NCBI GenBank assembly: GCA_900556705.1
Contig: USPT01000046.1
Location: forward strand, 1 to 7,290
Reading direction: 5' to 3'
DNA: 7,290 nucleotides
DNA from: an uncultured Collinsella sp.
Lineage (GTDB): Bacteria > Actinomycetota > Coriobacteriia > Coriobacteriales > Coriobacteriaceae
Below the pieces are notes generated by a model. The model saw nothing but the letters and a program-made list of their open reading frames with translations. It made no database searches and was not told the DNA's origin. The position numbers were made by a program, and so were the translations under genes. Shown here piece after piece: positions 6,123 to 7,290 of this stretch (positions within the stretch are counted from its first letter, which is position 1; each line of letters begins with the position of its first letter).

Positions 6123-7015
6123 CAGCCAAACCTCTTTTCATCAATCGCGTGCGACGCGCAAGGCAGCATCATCCAGGCAGCGTACACGGCATAGCCCAGC
6201 CACGGCGCCGGCACCGAGAGCTGCGGATAAAACGAATACTGCGTCGTCGCGGTCGCCGCCACGGCCACCGCGGCAGCACCAAACAGCGCGAGCCCGACCA
6301 GCGCGGCAACATCGCCGCGCCCCAGTCGATACCGCGCATACGTCGTACGACGCGTCGCGGCACCCCACCCGCGCGAGCGCATCGCGTCCGCGCGCTCCAG
6401 CGAATCTTCCATGCCCCAGCCCATCAACACGCTCGACGCCCGCAGGCGCGATCGCACGGGATCGGCCGGCGCACGCCCCGGTACATCAATCGCGTCCTGC
6501 ACCGCCAGCACCGTACGACCGCGGCGTAAAAACTGCGGGATAAGCCTCATGCACATCGAGATCATGAGCGCAATCACCGGTGTGGCATTGCCCAGCAGCG
6601 CGAGCACCTTGTCGTATTCGAGCATCGACGCCGCGGCCTCAAACCACAGCACGCTCGCCACAAACAGCCCGCCCATGCACAGGCCATATACCATGCTTTC
6701 CAGATACACCGCGCGCATGCCAATACGGAACAGCTCCGTCGAGCCCGAGGCGCTAAACAGCGGATTGACCAGCGCGATAATCAAAATCACCGGCAACTGC
6801 CAGCGGAGTGCGCCCAGCGTGCGGGCAGCCCCACGCGTCGCAAATCCATACGCCAGCCCGCCCGCAAGTGACAGCGCAATCAGCACCGGCTGCATCGAGA
6901 ACATGGTGAGCCCCAGCGTCAGCACTATATAGAGTGCCGGCACAGCCGGATGCGACATCGAGAACGCCGCGACGGGCTCGCCGCCAAACTCCTCTTGTAT
7001 GTTGTCCACGGGCAC
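6122..7015 (-). CDS. ecfT: ECF transporter transmembrane (T) component
   Basis: Integral membrane scaffold coupling the fused ATPase to the S-component. From the chosen start it is 297 residues. Hydrophobic segments flank a cytosolic coupling region containing MRLIPQFLRRGRTVLAVQDA and the ARG-type signature ADAMRSRGWG near the C-terminal third, as in EcfT proteins; the first coupling motif reads QDAID rather than the usual Ala-Arg-Gly. The start is uncertain. GTG at 7013-7015 has GAGGGG ending six bases before it (GAGGGGACGGGGGTG). GTG at 7009 and ATG at 6958 are alternatives. A TTG at 7078 opens the longest frame but has no ribosome site and adds 21 unremarkable residues. First gene of the operon; it ends in TGATG, overlapping the ATPase start. 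A likely promoter lies at 7149-7176. Confidence 0.88.
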   Translation of the reverse strand: MPVDNIQEEFGGEPVAAFSMSHPAVPALYIVLTLGLTMFSMQPVLIALSLAGGLAYGFATRGAARTLGALRWQLPVILIIALVNPLFSASGSTELFRIGMRAVYLESMVYGLCMGGLFVASVLWFEAAASMLEYDKVLALLGNATPVIALMISMCMRLIPQFLRRGRTVLAVQDAIDVPGRAPADPVRSRLRASSVLMGWGMEDSLERADAMRSRGWGAATRRTTYARYRLGRGDVAALVGLALFGAAAVAVAATATTQYSFYPQLSVPAPWLGYAVYAAWMMLPCASHAIDEKRFG

Positions 7016-7089
7016 CCCCGTCCCCTCGCTCAAACGACAGCTCCACAGCACCGCCAACGCCGCACGCAAGCAGTACAAACGTCACGCCG

Positions 7090-7112
7090 GCGGCGCAAGC
7101 CTCAACCGCCGC
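7090..7112 (-). other. GC hairpin in the ecfT leader
   Basis: GCGGCG (7090-7095) pairs with CGCCGC (7107-7112) around an 11-nt loop, giving a six-pair all-GC stem in the expected 5' leader of the ECF operon. CCGCA at 7146-7142, just at the expected RNA 5' end, could compete by pairing with TGCGG in the same region. No T-run follows, so it is not an intrinsic terminator. I recognise no known riboswitch aptamer in the leader. Confidence 0.35.
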
Positions 7113-7148
7113 AAACCAATCGCTACGCGCTCAACATATGCCTGCGGT

Positions 7149-7176
7149 ATCATATTGCGCCGTGTATCGTTTCCAA
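7149..7176 (-). promoter_or_regulatory. Likely sigma-70-type promoter of the ECF operon
   Basis: On the minus strand, -35 TTGGAA (7176-7171, 4 of 6 consensus) and -10 TATGAT (7154-7149, 5 of 6) are separated by 16 bases. Transcription would start near 7142, giving a leader of roughly 125 nt before the GTG at 7015. It overlaps the region upstream of glmU, so the two divergent units may share control. For glmU itself I see only TATAAC (7188-7193), without a -35 and too close to the start codon to be convincing. Confidence 0.55.
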
Positions 7177-7208
7177 ACACACGTCTCTATAACGTAACAG
7201 GAGATCAC

Positions 7209-7290
7209 ATGGACGCAACCGCAATTATCCTCGCTGCCGGCGAGGGCACCCGCATGAAGTCGAACCACTGCAAGGTTTCGCACAAGATCC
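7209..7290 (+). CDS. glmU: Bifunctional UDP-N-acetylglucosamine pyrophosphorylase / GlcN-1-P acetyltransferase, N-terminus only
   Basis: The visible 27 codons begin MDATAIILAAGEGTRMKS, matching the nucleotide-binding LAAGxGTRM signature of sugar-nucleotide pyrophosphorylases. The following KVSHKI corresponds to the PKVLH region of GlmU, with Cys and Ser at positions usually Pro and Leu. GlmU makes UDP-GlcNAc, the entry metabolite for peptidoglycan, in the cytosol. The ATG at 7209-7211 has AGGAGA at 7199-7204, four bases upstream. The gene continues past the window, so the acetyltransferase half cannot be confirmed; another sugar-phosphate nucleotidyltransferase is possible but less likely. 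Confidence 0.82.
   Translation, partial: MDATAIILAAGEGTRMKSNHCKVSHKI

Noticed and set aside
7016..7142. Known riboswitch (cobalamin, TPP, FMN) before the ECF operon
   Set aside because: I looked for hallmark conserved segments of these aptamers and saw none.
7188..7193. TATAAC as the glmU -10 box
   Set aside because: No acceptable -35 at 16-18 bases, and the start point would fall on the Shine-Dalgarno site.

Overview
The window looks like a chromosomal segment of a GC-rich Gram-positive bacterium, most likely an actinobacterium of the Coriobacteriia (Collinsella-like). This rests on strong GC bias in the genes, clear Shine-Dalgarno sites (AGGAGG, GGAGGA, AGGAGA), a fused DHPS-HPPK folate enzyme, and a dedicated three-gene ECF transporter whose ATPase is a double-domain fusion. 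The taxon is inferred from gene style, not from a database search.

Layout: (1) 1-1420, minus strand: 5' part of a bifunctional folate gene, dihydropteroate synthase (FolP) followed by the start of HPPK (FolK), cut by the window edge. (2) 1516-2268, minus: a Sir2-family NAD-dependent protein deacylase, about 95 bp upstream of folP in the same direction. (3) 2404-3222, plus: an exonuclease III family AP endonuclease, divergent from the sirtuin. (4) 3223-3760: a gene-free 538-bp stretch with two tandem, homologous palindromic elements and two terminator-like hairpins, where xth and the ECF operon converge. (5) 3761-7015, minus: an operon ecfT, ecfA-ecfA fusion, ecfS, with start and stop codons overlapping or a few bases apart. 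It encodes one complete energy-coupling-factor vitamin or cofactor importer of unproven substrate. (6) 7209-7290, plus: the first 27 codons of glmU, divergent from the ECF operon.

The two most unusual signals are repeats. In the 3223-3760 gap, elements at 3300-3457 and 3554-3721 share an 82-nt interior that aligns without gaps, yet their outer arms (29 and 32 nt) differ in sequence while each pairs with its own partner. That is the pattern expected when structure is conserved rather than sequence. Inside the ecfA fusion, a 189-bp segment (5140-5328) with inverted-repeat ends and a central hairpin lies exactly in the linker between the two ATPase domains. It reads through in frame as 63 codons, resembling a palindromic element inserted into a gene and tolerated as protein. 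A third oddity is a roughly 125-residue low-complexity insertion within the DHPS barrel.

Functionally the genes are housekeeping: folate synthesis, protein deacylation, base-excision repair, micronutrient uptake and cell-wall precursor synthesis. No phage, CRISPR, transposase, tRNA or rRNA gene is visible.
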